Source: CADCVT01 sp036389485 (GTDB lineage Bacteria; Actinomycetota; Thermoleophilia; Solirubrobacterales; Solirubrobacteraceae). From it: DNA of 58,260 nt. Of the stretch, positions 24,589 through 32,574 are shown piece by piece (the stretch's first letter is position 1; each line of letters opens with the position of its first letter). The stretch is from contig DASVPR010000047.1 of NCBI GenBank assembly GCA_036389485.1, positions 1 through 58,260 on the forward strand. Reading direction: 5' to 3'. The translations under genes and the position numbers were made by a program. The notes beneath the pieces were generated by a model, which saw nothing but the letters and a program-made list of their open reading frames with translations, was not told the DNA's origin and did no database searches.

Positions 24589-25953
24589 ATTCCTCTCGAC
24601 TGCACCTACAGGCTCCACGTCCCGCACCGCGTCGGCTCGCTGGCGCGGGTCGCGGGGGCGATCGCCGACTGCGAGGGCGTGATCGGCGACATCCGGACGA
24701 TCGCGGTCGCGCGCAGCGAGGCGATCCGGGAGTTCACGATCGAGGTCGTCGACGACGATCACGCTTCGCGGGTGGCCGACGCGCTCGGCTCGCTCGACGG
24801 CGTGCGGGTCATCTGGTACCGCGACCGGGCGTTCCTGGCGCACGAGGGCGGGAAGCTCGACGTCAGCGGCGTGCGGCCGGTGCGGTCCAACCAGGACATG
24901 CGCGACGTGTACACGCCGGGGGTCGCGCGGGTGTGCACCGCGATCGCGTCCGATCCCGACCTCGCCCGGCGCTACACGACGATCGGGCGGACCGTCGCGA
25001 TCTGCACCAACGGAACCCGCGTGCTCGGGCTCGGGAACATCGGTCCCGTCGCGTCGATGCCCGTGATGGAGGGCAAGGCGCTCTTCTACTCGCAGCTCGC
25101 GGGCATCTCCGCGGTGCCGGTGTTGATCGACTGCTCCGACGTCGACGGGTTCGTGTCCACGGTGGAGCGGATCGCGCCGTCGTTCGGTGGGATCCACCTG
25201 GAGGACATCTCCGCGCCCGAATGCTTCGAGATCGAGCGCCGGCTGATCGAGTCCCTGGAGATGCCGGTGATGCATGACGACGTCCACGGGACGGCGGTCG
25301 TGACGCTGGCGGCCGCGATCGTCGCCTGCCGCGAGGCGGGCAAGCGCCTGGATCGCGTGACGGTCGGGCAAGTGGGCCTGGGCGCCGCCGGGTACGGGAT
25401 CGCGTCGCTCATGGTCGAGTCGGGCGCTCAGCGGGTCGTCGCCTCCGACCCGTCCCCCGAGGCCCGTGCGAAGGCGGCCGAGCAGGGGATCGAGGCGGTC
25501 GAGTCGCTCGAGGACGTCATGCGCGAGGCGGACGTCGTCGTCGCGACCACGGGGGTGCCGGGGTTGATCTCGCCCGACCTCGTGCGCGAGGGCCAGGTCA
25601 TCCTCGCGCTGTCGAACCCGGACCCGGAGATCACGATCGAGGCGGCTCTGGAGGCGGGAGCCGCCTTCGCGGCGGACGGCACCGTCGTCAACAACGTCCT
25701 CGGCTACCCCGGCATGTTCCGGGGAGCGCTGCTCGCCGGCGCGCGGGCGATGACGACCGAGATGAAGCGCGCCGCGGCGTGGGCGATCGCGGGCCTGACG
25801 GTCGAGTCCGAGCAGCTCGTCCCCGACGTGCTCGACCCGAAGGTCCACTGCTGCGTCGCCGAAGCGGTGCGTCGCGCGGCGATCGACTGCGGCGTCGGCT
25901 CCGACGACCGGCCCCCGTCGGCGCTGGAGGCGAACCCCGAGCCGCCCGACTGA
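24589..25953 (+). CDS. NAD(P)-dependent malic enzyme with N-terminal ACT domain; start unclear
   Basis: It decarboxylates malate to pyruvate with NAD(P)+. Motifs: GLGNIGPVASMPVMEGKA, EDISAPECFEIERRL, MPVMHDDVHGTAVV and the nucleotide-binding GLGAAGYGIAS. An ACT regulatory domain starts at YRLHVPHRVGSLARVAGA. The frame opens right after the TAG of the preceding gene, in the same frame. No ATG, GTG or TTG precedes the ACT domain. The first standard codon is GTG at 24679, which would remove the first 30 residues and break the ACT fold. I give the whole open frame from ATT at 24589; an ATT start, stop readthrough or a local sequence error are all possible. Confidence 0.8.
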   Translation: MPLDCTYRLHVPHRVGSLARVAGAIADCEGVIGDIRTIAVARSEAIREFTIEVVDDDHASRVADALGSLDGVRVIWYRDRAFLAHEGGKLDVSGVRPVRSNQDMRDVYTPGVARVCTAIASDPDLARRYTTIGRTVAICTNGTRVLGLGNIGPVASMPVMEGKALFYSQLAGISAVPVLIDCSDVDGFVSTVERIAPSFGGIHLEDISAPECFEIERRLIESLEMPVMHDDVHGTAVVTLAAAIVACREAGKRLDRVTVGQVGLGAAGYGIASLMVESGAQRVVASDPSPEARAKAAEQGIEAVESLEDVMREADVVVATTGVPGLISPDLVREGQVILALSNPDPEITIEAALEAGAAFAADGTVVNNVLGYPGMFRGALLAGARAMTTEMKRAAAWAIAGLTVESEQLVPDVLDPKVHCCVAEAVRRAAIDCGVGSDDRPPSALEANPEPPD

Positions 25954-25986
25954 CGCGCTTCGTCGCGCGCGCCGCGCCGTCTACTA

Positions 25987-27594
25987 CTAGTAGCCGAGGC
26001 GGCTGAGCCGCTCGCGCTCGGCCTGGCGCTTGGCCTCTCGCTCGTCCTTGCGGCGCTTCTCGCGCGCCTTCTTGTCGTCGTCGTCGAGGCCGATGATGCG
26101 GATGTTCGCGCCGACGCGCCCGTCGGTCGCGAGCTTCGCGAGGTCCTCGCGGGAGACTCTGTCGCCGCCCCGCCCGCCGCGGCCCTCGCGGCCGCCGGGC
26201 CGGTCGTCGCGCCGCGGCCGGCCGCGGTCGCCGCCGGGGCCGCCTCGGCGGGGGCCGCCACGGCCGCCGCGGCGCTCGTCGCGCGGCATGCCGATCTCGT
26301 TCTTGATCGCGGACACCGGCGTCGCGGCGAGGCGTACCCAGGCGCCGAACACCGGATCGCCCGGCTTGAGGCCCTTGCACGCGTCCGCGCACACGGTCGC
26401 CCACTTCAGCGGCTGCCCGTTCTCGTCGCGCTTGGGGGCGAGGGCCTCCCTGAGGACCTCCTCCCCACCCGCGCGCTCGATCGCGGCGATGAGCCTCGGG
26501 CGGTCGATCGGAGGAGGCGGCGAGCTGCGGCGCTTCTCGCGACGGTCCTCGGCGGTCGGCGCGTCGCTCTGCGCGGCGGCGTCACCGTTCGTGGCGACCT
26601 CGCCCGCCGCGACGTCACCTTCGGCGGCCCCGCCGGAAGCGTCACCCTCCGCAGCCGCGGCTTCACCCTCTCCGCTCGAAGCGGCCGCCTCGACCACGTC
26701 GCCCTCGGCGACCGCGTCGCCCTCCGCGGCAGCGGGAGCGGCCTCCTCGGAGGGAGCCTCAGTTGCGGCAGGCGCGCCCTCCTCGGACGGGGCCGCAGTT
26801 GCGGCAGGCGCGCCCTCCTCGGACTGGGCCTCAGTTGCGGCAGGCGCGCCCTCCTCGGACGGAGCCTCCGCGGCCGCAGCTTCGGGCTCGGGAGCGTCCG
26901 CGACGGGGGCCTCCGCGGGCGGCGCTCCGGCGCCGGAGGGCTCGGAACCCGCGGTGTCCGCGGGCGCCTCGGCATCGAGCTCCTCGGGAGCCTCGATCCC
27001 GGCCGCCTGGCTCCGCCGGAAGTCGTTCAGCCGCGCGAAGAAGATGTTGCGATGCCGCTGCGTCGCGTTGACGCGGCGCCGGCGAGGCCGCTGCGGCTTG
27101 TCCGGCGCGGCGCGCTGGATCTTCGTGGGCAGCGGCGGCGGCTCCGGCGCGGTGCCGATGATGACCGGCCCGGCCCCCGGAGGCGGCTTCTGCGAAGGAA
27201 CCTCTTCGCGTGCGTCGGCGGCCGCCGGGGCCGGCTCCTCGGCGGGCGGCTCGGAATTCTCCTCGGCGGCCGGCGTCGTGGCGGACTCGGCGGCGGGCGC
27301 CGAGGGTTCCTCCGCGGCCTCCGCCTCCGCCTCCGCCGGAGCCGGCGCCGGGGGGTCGCTCGGGGCGGCCTCGGGCTCCTCCTGCGACGGAGCCGGAGCC
27401 TCGTCGGCGGCCGGCGGGTCGGCGGGGACGTCCGTCGACGGGTCCGGCGCGAGGTCGGTCGGTTCCGTCTGCTCCGCGTTCGCGGTCAGTTCGGTTCCAG
27501 GGCTCTCAGGACGATCTTCGGTCAACGGAAAGAGGCGCTTCGGCGGGTCCGGGGGCGCCTGCTTCCAGAGTAGCCGGGATCGGCCGCCCGACAC
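25987..27594 (-). CDS. Low-complexity Ala/Glu/Pro protein with RGG-box C-terminus
   Basis: Up to 535 residues, from GTG at 27594. I do not recognise a family. Residues ~30-165 are acidic and Pro/Ala/Glu-rich. A small basic patch follows (RPRRRRVNATQRHRNIFFAR). About residues 243-290 are four 12-residue repeats (APSEEGAPAATE-like). A folded-looking ~60-residue module contains LKWATVCADACKGLKPGDP and PVFGAWVRLAATPVSAIKNE. An RGG/RG-rich stretch (RGGRGGPRRGGPGGDRGRP) precedes a charged C-terminal helix. The RGG box and charge pattern suggest RNA binding or condensate formation (inference). The true start may lie further in; no internal ATG is available before the C-terminal third. Confidence 0.6.
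   Translation of the reverse strand: MSGGRSRLLWKQAPPDPPKRLFPLTEDRPESPGTELTANAEQTEPTDLAPDPSTDVPADPPAADEAPAPSQEEPEAAPSDPPAPAPAEAEAEAAEEPSAPAAESATTPAAEENSEPPAEEPAPAAADAREEVPSQKPPPGAGPVIIGTAPEPPPLPTKIQRAAPDKPQRPRRRRVNATQRHRNIFFARLNDFRRSQAAGIEAPEELDAEAPADTAGSEPSGAGAPPAEAPVADAPEPEAAAAEAPSEEGAPAATEAQSEEGAPAATAAPSEEGAPAATEAPSEEAAPAAAEGDAVAEGDVVEAAASSGEGEAAAAEGDASGGAAEGDVAAGEVATNGDAAAQSDAPTAEDRREKRRSSPPPPIDRPRLIAAIERAGGEEVLREALAPKRDENGQPLKWATVCADACKGLKPGDPVFGAWVRLAATPVSAIKNEIGMPRDERRGGRGGPRRGGPGGDRGRPRRDDRPGGREGRGGRGGDRVSREDLAKLATDGRVGANIRIIGLDDDDKKAREKRRKDEREAKRQAERERLSRLGY
26725..26868 (-). repeat. Four tandem 36-bp repeats inside a coding region
   Basis: Four adjacent 36-base units encode 12-residue repeats of type APSEEGAPAATE. 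The three right-hand units are nearly identical in DNA and the leftmost is diverged. The unit length is a multiple of three, so copy-number change keeps the frame. No spacers, so this is not CRISPR. Confidence 0.85.
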
Positions 27595-27648
27595 CCCCTC
27601 CTCGACAACCCGACCACGCGGTCGAGAGTTGCGGCGCGTGGCCGGGCG

Positions 27649-27750
27649 TCAGCCGGTGATAGCTTCGAAGGCCCAGACGCCGAAGACGATCCCGGCGGCG
27701 ATCGCGGCGAGGAGCATCACGAGGTTCGCGAAGCGGCAGGCGTCACTCAT
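27649..27750 (-). CDS. 33-residue single-span membrane peptide
   Basis: The short frame MSDACRFAN then LVMLLAAIAAGIVFGVWAF encodes one clear transmembrane helix with a tiny cytosolic head. Its ATG at 27750 overlaps the stop of the SHOCT-domain gene (ATGAGTGA), the usual arrangement of coupled genes. It is likely a small partner of that membrane protein. No family recognised. Confidence 0.5.
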   Translation of the reverse strand: MSDACRFANLVMLLAAIAAGIVFGVWAFEAITG

Positions 27751-28466
27751 CGAGGATCGCCTTCTTCGCTCGCTCGTACTCGTCGGCGTCGAGCGCTCCT
27801 CGGTCGCGGAGGGCCGCCAGGCGCTCGAGCTGTGCGACGACGTCTCCGCCGAGCGCAGGCGGCGCGACGGTGGGAGCGCCGCCGTGGTAGCCGGGCGACC
27901 CCGGGCGGGTCGTGAGCTCGGACTCGCGCTCGCGGGCGCGGCGGTCGCCGAGGCGCAGCGACGCTCCGAGGGGATCCCGATGGGCGCCAGCGGACCAGAA
28001 ACCGCGAAGGGGTCCGGGTCCGGCGGCCAGAGCATCTTGCGCAGCGCCGAGGGGCGCGCGAGGGCGAGCAGCGGCAGCCCGCCCATCAAACCGAACACGA
28101 CGGCGCAGATCAGCCAGCCCCAGACGAGCCCGGACTCCTCGCCCGGCGGGTCGATCCCGAACTCCAAGAAGTTCCACCCCAGCGAGAGGAACAGCGCAGG
28201 CCACGCGAACGCGGCGAGCGCCGAGTACGAACCGCCGAGCCGCCCCGCGAACCACGCGAACAGCGCCAGGCAGATCAGCCCCCCGAAGATCCCGCCGACC
28301 ATCAGCAGCGGGACGCCGTCCGGGCACGGCGTGGGTAGACGACCGCCCCGCCCTCGCCGCACGCGCCGCCGATCTCCATCACCTCGCGCATCCCGAGGTA
28401 CAGCCACGTCAGCCCGCAGGCGACGCCCGCCAGCGAGAAGAAGGAACCGACGAAGCCGCGGATCAC
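27743..28466 (-). pseudogene. SHOCT-domain membrane protein gene, two frameshifts
   Basis: Three pieces in different frames make one sensible protein. From GTG 28466: IRGFVGSFFSLAGVACGLTW and MREVMEIGGACGEGGAVVY. After a shift near 28333: PTPCPDGVPLLMVGGIFGGL and further helices to about PLAPIGIP. After a second shift near 27970: GASLRLGDRRARERESEL and the SHOCT motif LERLAALRDRGALDADEYER. Each junction is repaired by one extra C in a C-run, giving 726 bases (241 residues). It is either a recent pseudogene or homopolymer sequencing error. Family: four-helix membrane proteins with a C-terminal SHOCT tail. Confidence 0.7.
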
Positions 28467-28504
28467 GCGGCGACGCTACAGCCGCCGTGCCGCGGGGGGC
28501 AAGG

Positions 28505-28510
28505 TAGTGT
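28505..28510 (+). promoter_or_regulatory. Putative -10 element before the sulfite-oxidase-family gene
   Basis: TAGTGT lies seven bases before the ATG at 28518, with no ribosome-binding site between. It is not part of a stop codon, so it is one of the stronger examples of the recurrent leaderless pattern. Confidence 0.4.
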
Positions 28511-28517
28511 CGAAGCC

Positions 28518-29555
28518 ATGCCGCTCGCAGAAGGCGAAGGCATCACCGCCGAGGAGCTGCAGCTCGCCGCCCGCAACCACGGGATGCCGCTGGAGGCGCT
28601 GCGCCACCCGGTCACGCCCGTCGGCCTGCACTACCTCCTCATCCACTACGACATCCCCATCGTCGATCCCGCGACGTACAGGCTCACGATCGGCGACGAG
28701 ACGTTCACGCTGGAGGACCTGAAGGCGCGCGAGCAGGTGACGACGGCCGTCACGATGGAGTGCGCAGGCAACGGCCGCGCGCTGCTCGAACCGCGCGCGC
28801 TCAGCCAGCCGTGGCTGCTCGAGGCGGTCGGGAACGCCGAGTGGACCGGCACGCCGCTGAAGCCGCTGCTCGACGAAGTCGGGGTGCCGCGACACACGCG
28901 GGAAGTCCTCTTCACCGGCCTCGACCGCGGCGTCGAGGGCGGCACGGCCCAGCTCTACGAAAGGGCGCTGCCGAGAGAAGACGTCGCGGGAGCCATGCTG
29001 GTCTGGGGGATGAACGGAGGACCGCTCCCGCCCCAGCACGGCTTCCCGCTCCGCCTCGTCGTCCCGGGCTGGTACGGCATGACGAGCGTGAAGTGGCTGA
29101 CGCGCATCAGCTTCCTCGACGAGCCGTTCACCGGCTACCAGAACGCGACCGCCTATCGGATGCGCGAGAGCGAGGACGACGAGGGAACGCCGGTCAGCCG
29201 GATCGAACCGCGGGCGTTGATGGTCCCGCCCGGCATCCCCGACTTCATGACGCGCAGGAGGTTCGTGGAGGCGGGGAGCGTCAACCTGGAAGGCCGGGCG
29301 TGGTCCGGCCACGGCGAGATCACGCGCGTCGAGGTCGACACCGGCGAGGGTTGGAAGGAAGCGACCCTGGGCGCGACCGACGGCTGGCGCGCGTGGACCT
29401 ACGAGTGGGACGCGACGCCCGGCGAGCACGTGCTCGCCTGCCGGGCGTTCGATGCGTCGGGAAGGGCGCAGCCGGACGGCCCGCCATGGAACCTCGGCGG
29501 CTACGCCAACAACGCGCCGCAGCGCGTGTCGGTGACTGTGACCGGCGCTACTTGA
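28518..29555 (+). CDS. Sulfite oxidase-family molybdopterin oxidoreductase
   Basis: The 345-residue enzyme has the oxidoreductase molybdopterin-binding domain (about 20-205) and the Mo-co dimerisation domain (about 225-340). The molybdenum ligand is Cys82 in TMECAGNGR. Other family motifs are GGPLPPQHGFPLRLVVPGWY (pterin pocket) and VKWLTRI. No Tat signal or heme domain is present, so it is probably cytoplasmic and uses another electron acceptor. It ends 8 bases inside the convergent infA gene. Substrate (sulfite or other S-compound) not proven. Confidence 0.9.
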   Translation: MPLAEGEGITAEELQLAARNHGMPLEALRHPVTPVGLHYLLIHYDIPIVDPATYRLTIGDETFTLEDLKAREQVTTAVTMECAGNGRALLEPRALSQPWLLEAVGNAEWTGTPLKPLLDEVGVPRHTREVLFTGLDRGVEGGTAQLYERALPREDVAGAMLVWGMNGGPLPPQHGFPLRLVVPGWYGMTSVKWLTRISFLDEPFTGYQNATAYRMRESEDDEGTPVSRIEPRALMVPPGIPDFMTRRRFVEAGSVNLEGRAWSGHGEITRVEVDTGEGWKEATLGATDGWRAWTYEWDATPGEHVLACRAFDASGRAQPDGPPWNLGGYANNAPQRVSVTVTGAT

Positions 29556-29766
29556 ACCGGTAGACGATGCGCCCGCGGTTGAGGTCGTACGGCGAGACCT
29601 CGACCCGGACCTTGTCGCCGGGCAGCACGCGGATGCGGAACCGGCGCATCTTGCCGGCCAGGTGCGCCAGGAGCTCGTGACCGTTGTCGAGCTTGACGCG
29701 GAACGTCAGGTTGGGGAGGGCTTCGGTGATCTCACCCTCGAAAGCGACCTTCTCCTCTACCGCCAT
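29548..29766 (-). CDS. infA: Translation initiation factor IF-1
   Basis: The 72-residue OB-fold protein matches IF-1 in length and sequence: VAFEGEITEALPNLTFRVKL, LLAHLAGKMRRFRIRVLPGD and RVEVSPYDLNRGRIVYRFK. It binds the ribosomal A site and assists initiation. A strong Shine-Dalgarno GAGGAGG (29774-29780) stands 7 bases before the ATG, in contrast to many neighbours. The gene stands alone here rather than in the ribosomal-protein operon. The C-terminal RIVYRFK varies from the common RITYR(F/H)(K/R). Confidence 0.95.
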   Translation of the reverse strand: MAVEEKVAFEGEITEALPNLTFRVKLDNGHELLAHLAGKMRRFRIRVLPGDKVRVEVSPYDLNRGRIVYRFK

Positions 29767-29822
29767 ACATCCACCTCCTCGGCACCGCGCGCGCGGGCCG
29801 TCGTGATCGTCACAACGACCAC

Positions 29823-29845
29823 ATTGTAGTCGCTCGGAGGCGACT
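29823..29845 (-). promoter_or_regulatory. Candidate infA promoter with adjoining palindrome
   Basis: On the minus strand TACAAT (29823-29828) is a near-consensus -10 box, 56 bases before the infA ATG. Partly overlapping its upstream side is a perfect 6-base inverted repeat AGTCGC-N6-GCGACT (29828-29845), which would cover the -35 spacer region and could be an operator. No good -35 hexamer is visible. Confidence 0.35.
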
Positions 29846-29891
29846 GATCGCCATTCTTCGGCCCCGCGGACGGATGTCGCGCGCGGCTTCC

Positions 29892-29897
29892 TACCTT
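29892..29897 (+). promoter_or_regulatory. Putative -10 element that favours the GTG start at 29905
   Basis: TACCTT lies seven bases before GTG 29905, the same spacing as elsewhere in the window. It would place transcription start near that GTG rather than the TTG at 29899. Confidence 0.35.
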
Positions 29898-29904
29898 CTT
29901 GGTT

Positions 29905-30918
29905 GTGGCCGCGACGACGCTCCCCAACGAGCTCCGGCCGCGCCGCCTCGCGGCCCGCGCCGCCCGCGTCGCACTGCTCATCGCCGCCCTGGTCCTCGCC
30001 GCGCTCCTCGCCCCCGGGCTCGACGGCGTCCGCGACCAGCTCGGCGACGCCGACGGCACCTGGCTCGCCCTCGCCGGCGGGCTCGAGCTGCTCTCGTGCG
30101 CCGCGTACGTCGCCATGTTCCGCCCGATCTTCTGCCGCGCGATGTCGTGGCGCACGAGCGCGGAGATCGGCGGCGCCGAGCTGGGGATGGGTTCGGTGGT
30201 GCCCGCCAGCGGCATCGGCGGGCTCGCGCTCGGCGCGTGGATCCTGCACCGCCGCGGGATGGACGCGGCCCGGATCGCCCGCCGCTCCGTCGCGTTCTTC
30301 CTCATCAAGAGCTCGATCAACTTCGCCGCGGTCGCGATCATCGGCGCGCTGCTCGCGACGTCCCTCGTGGGTCCGGACCTCTCCCTCGCCCTGACCGCGC
30401 TGCCGGCCGCGATGTCGGTCGCGCTCATCGCCCTCGTCGCGACCCTGCCGAAGATCGGTCGCGGGACCGCCGGCGGTCGCGTGGCGCGGGTCCGCCGCGC
30501 GATCGTCGACGGGGTCACCGAGGCGCGCGCGATCTTCCGCTCCCCCGACCCGCTCATCGCCGCCGGGGCACTCGGCTACTGGGCGTTCGACAACGCCGTC
30601 CTCTACGCGACGTTCGAGGCCGTCGGCGACGCGCCGTCCATCTGGGTCGTCCTGCTCGGCTACCTCATCGGCCAGCTGGGCGGCCTGCTGCCGATCCCGG
30701 GCGGCGTCGGCGGGATCGACGGCGGGCTGATCGGGACGCTCGTCGTCTACGGCGCGCCCGCGGAGACCACGGCAGCCGCCGTCCTCGCCTACCGCCTCAT
30801 CCTCTTCTGGCTGCCGCTCGCGATCGGGGCGCTGTCGCTCGGGGCGCTCAGCCGCTCGGTGAGCGACCCGAGGCGCCGCGACCTGCAGGCCTGTACACCG
30901 ATCCCCGCGGACGCATAG
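29905..30918 (+). CDS. Flippase-like integral membrane protein (UPF0104/LPG synthetase TM type)
   Basis: The protein is about 337 residues with roughly eight to nine hydrophobic helices. Features of the lysylphosphatidylglycerol-synthase TM-domain family are GSVVPASGIGGLALGAWIL and QLGGLLPIPGGVGGIDGGLI (the conserved PxPGG.G..E/D motif). Members flip or synthesise lipids. The catalytic GNAT-like C-terminal domain of MprF is absent. It heads a plus-strand run of five genes. Start could be TTG 29899 or GTG 29905. Confidence 0.8.
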   Translation: MAATTLPNELRPRRLAARAARVALLIAALVLAALLAPGLDGVRDQLGDADGTWLALAGGLELLSCAAYVAMFRPIFCRAMSWRTSAEIGGAELGMGSVVPASGIGGLALGAWILHRRGMDAARIARRSVAFFLIKSSINFAAVAIIGALLATSLVGPDLSLALTALPAAMSVALIALVATLPKIGRGTAGGRVARVRRAIVDGVTEARAIFRSPDPLIAAGALGYWAFDNAVLYATFEAVGDAPSIWVVLLGYLIGQLGGLLPIPGGVGGIDGGLIGTLVVYGAPAETTAAAVLAYRLILFWLPLAIGALSLGALSRSVSDPRRRDLQACTPIPADA

Positions 30919-30921
30919 GGT
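30916..30921 (+). promoter_or_regulatory. Putative -10 element before the gene at 30929
   Basis: TAGGGT overlaps the flippase-like stop and lies seven bases before GTG 30929. It fits the recurrent pattern, although the stop-codon overlap weakens it. Confidence 0.25.
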
Positions 30922-30928
30922 CGCGACG

Positions 30929-31354
30929 GTGCATGCCGTCCCGAAGGACCCGAGGGCTCTGCTGCGCGCCTGGCGCACGCTCCCCGAGCCGGACATCGAA
31001 GCGATGCAGGGCACGTTCGAGGGCGAGTTCGTCGGCCCGGTCCGGCTGTTCTCGGCGGGCCTCGCCCTCTGCGGGATGCCCGGCTGGCACGGCAAGCGCT
31101 TCGACACGCCGACGGAGGGGATCAACCGCCTCGTCGGCCGCGAGGGCTTCCCGATGCACGCGACGCTCGGGCCGTCGTGGGCCGACGGCCGCACGGCGAT
31201 CGTGGCCACCTACGGCAGGACGGAGCGCCCGCCCTTCCGCTGGATCCGCGACGAGTTCCGCGCCTGGGACGACCGCACGCTGCTCGGCCTCTCGTTCCTC
31301 GGCGCGCCCGGCGTCAAGCGCCTCGGGGCGCCCTTCCTGCTGCACCGCGCGTGA
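30929..31354 (+). CDS. Hypothetical protein, 141 residues
   Basis: Not recognised. It starts with GTG. The sequence has an N-terminal helix with WRTLPEPDIEAMQGTFEGEF, then strand-rich segments (GWHGKRFDTPTEGINRLVG, AIVATYGRTERPPFRWIRD) and the ending DRTLLGLSFLGAPGVKRLGA. The alternation of strands and a repeated Gly-Arg pattern suggest a small beta-barrel, perhaps lipocalin-like (weak inference). It follows the flippase-like gene by 10 bases, and its stop overlaps the next GTG (GTGA). Confidence 0.65.
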   Translation: MHAVPKDPRALLRAWRTLPEPDIEAMQGTFEGEFVGPVRLFSAGLALCGMPGWHGKRFDTPTEGINRLVGREGFPMHATLGPSWADGRTAIVATYGRTERPPFRWIRDEFRAWDDRTLLGLSFLGAPGVKRLGAPFLLHRA

Positions 31355-32565
31355 AGCCCGTCCCCGAATCCGACCTGAGCGACTACGCCGCGTCGCGCGG
31401 GCTGGAGCACCGCGGCAACGCGAGCCAGATCGGCTGGCTCTACGCGTTCCCGATGAGCGAGGAGCTGCAGTTCAACGTCCTGCGCGGCGTGCTGCCCGGC
31501 GGCGAGCACGGCGTCCTGCTGCACGAGTGCCGGATCCTCGAGGGCGCCAACCAGTTCGGCGTGCAGCACGCGACGCAGTTCGCCGGCCCGAGGGCGCGCT
31601 TCGGGTTCCGGCTGAACGTGCTCGACCGGGTCCCGCTCTTCAAGCTGCCGCACACCACCGTCGCGATCCGGATCCCCGAGGCGACCGGGCTCGTGCTCGG
31701 GCTCTTCGCCCGCCGCGACGCCGAGGGCGGCGCGCCGAAGCACGGCGGCTGGACGGCGGTGGAGGAGAACGTCCGCGGCTGGCAGATCGGCGCCCGCGCC
31801 CGCGGCGACGCGACGGTCATCCAGGAGATCGCCGACGGCCCGCTCCACGAGCTCCTCGCGCAGCGCCGGCCGATCGGCTTCTCGGTCCAGTACCGCTTCG
31901 GCACGCTCGTCGTGACCCAGACGCACTTCGCCTACGAGCCGGGGGCGCTCGACGAGCTGTGCCGCGTCGCGTGCTGGTTCGCGCAGGCGATGCGCGAGAT
32001 CTGCGCCCGGCACGCCGAGCCGCTGCCGTTCGCGGCCGAGCTGCCCGAGCCGTTCTGGATGGCGGACGTCCGCGCCAACCCCGGCGAAGAGCGGATCGAG
32101 GGCAGCGACGGCCAGAAGATCGGGTCGGTGGTGCAGCTCGCGCGCGAGACCGGGATGACGCTCGAGGACGGCCACACCTTCATGCGCCACTTCGGCTGGA
32201 TCCCGTACCCCGGCGAGATCTACGGGCTGCTGCGCGGGACGCTCCCCGGGACCGACGTCACCGGACGAGTCGCGGTCGCGATCGAGCGCTCGGCCTACGA
32301 GAACACGGACGTCCAGAAGGCGCTCGAGCACCGCATCGGCGGGCCGTTCGGCTGCGACACGGTGATGGTCGCGGTCGACCCCTCGACGCCCGAGACGCCC
32401 GGCATCCAGGGCGAGCCGTGGATCGAGCGGGGCCGCGTCGCGATCAAGCGCGGCGTCCTCGCGGCGTGGCGGCCCCGCGAGCGCAACTCCGCCCAGCTGC
32501 ACGAGGTGCGGCAGCTCGTCGCCGACGCGCTCGACGCCGCCCGCGCCCGCGCGACGATCTGCTAG
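31351..32565 (+). CDS. Hypothetical protein, 404 residues
   Basis: Not recognised. GTG start in a GTGA overlap with the previous gene. No signal peptide or membrane helix. It is strand-rich in the first half (GWLYAFPMSEELQFNVLRGV, FGFRLNVLDRVPLFKLPHTT), where the pattern looks like a three- or four-strand sheet repeated twice. The second half contains HYHF-free Gly/Trp segments such as FMRHFGWIPYPGEIYGLLRG and ends in a helix. Cytoplasmic; tightly coupled to the preceding gene, so the two products probably act together. Confidence 0.65.
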   Translation: MKPVPESDLSDYAASRGLEHRGNASQIGWLYAFPMSEELQFNVLRGVLPGGEHGVLLHECRILEGANQFGVQHATQFAGPRARFGFRLNVLDRVPLFKLPHTTVAIRIPEATGLVLGLFARRDAEGGAPKHGGWTAVEENVRGWQIGARARGDATVIQEIADGPLHELLAQRRPIGFSVQYRFGTLVVTQTHFAYEPGALDELCRVACWFAQAMREICARHAEPLPFAAELPEPFWMADVRANPGEERIEGSDGQKIGSVVQLARETGMTLEDGHTFMRHFGWIPYPGEIYGLLRGTLPGTDVTGRVAVAIERSAYENTDVQKALEHRIGGPFGCDTVMVAVDPSTPETPGIQGEPWIERGRVAIKRGVLAAWRPRERNSAQLHEVRQLVADALDAARARATIC

Positions 32566-32574
32566 ACGTTCGCC

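Noticed and set aside
24679..25953. Malic enzyme starting at GTG 24679
   Set aside because: This would cut through the ACT domain, whose first strand and helix are plainly encoded upstream in the same frame.
26725..26868. Possible CRISPR array (36-bp repeats)
   Set aside because: Repeats are directly adjacent without spacers, are in frame within a coding region, and there are no cas genes.
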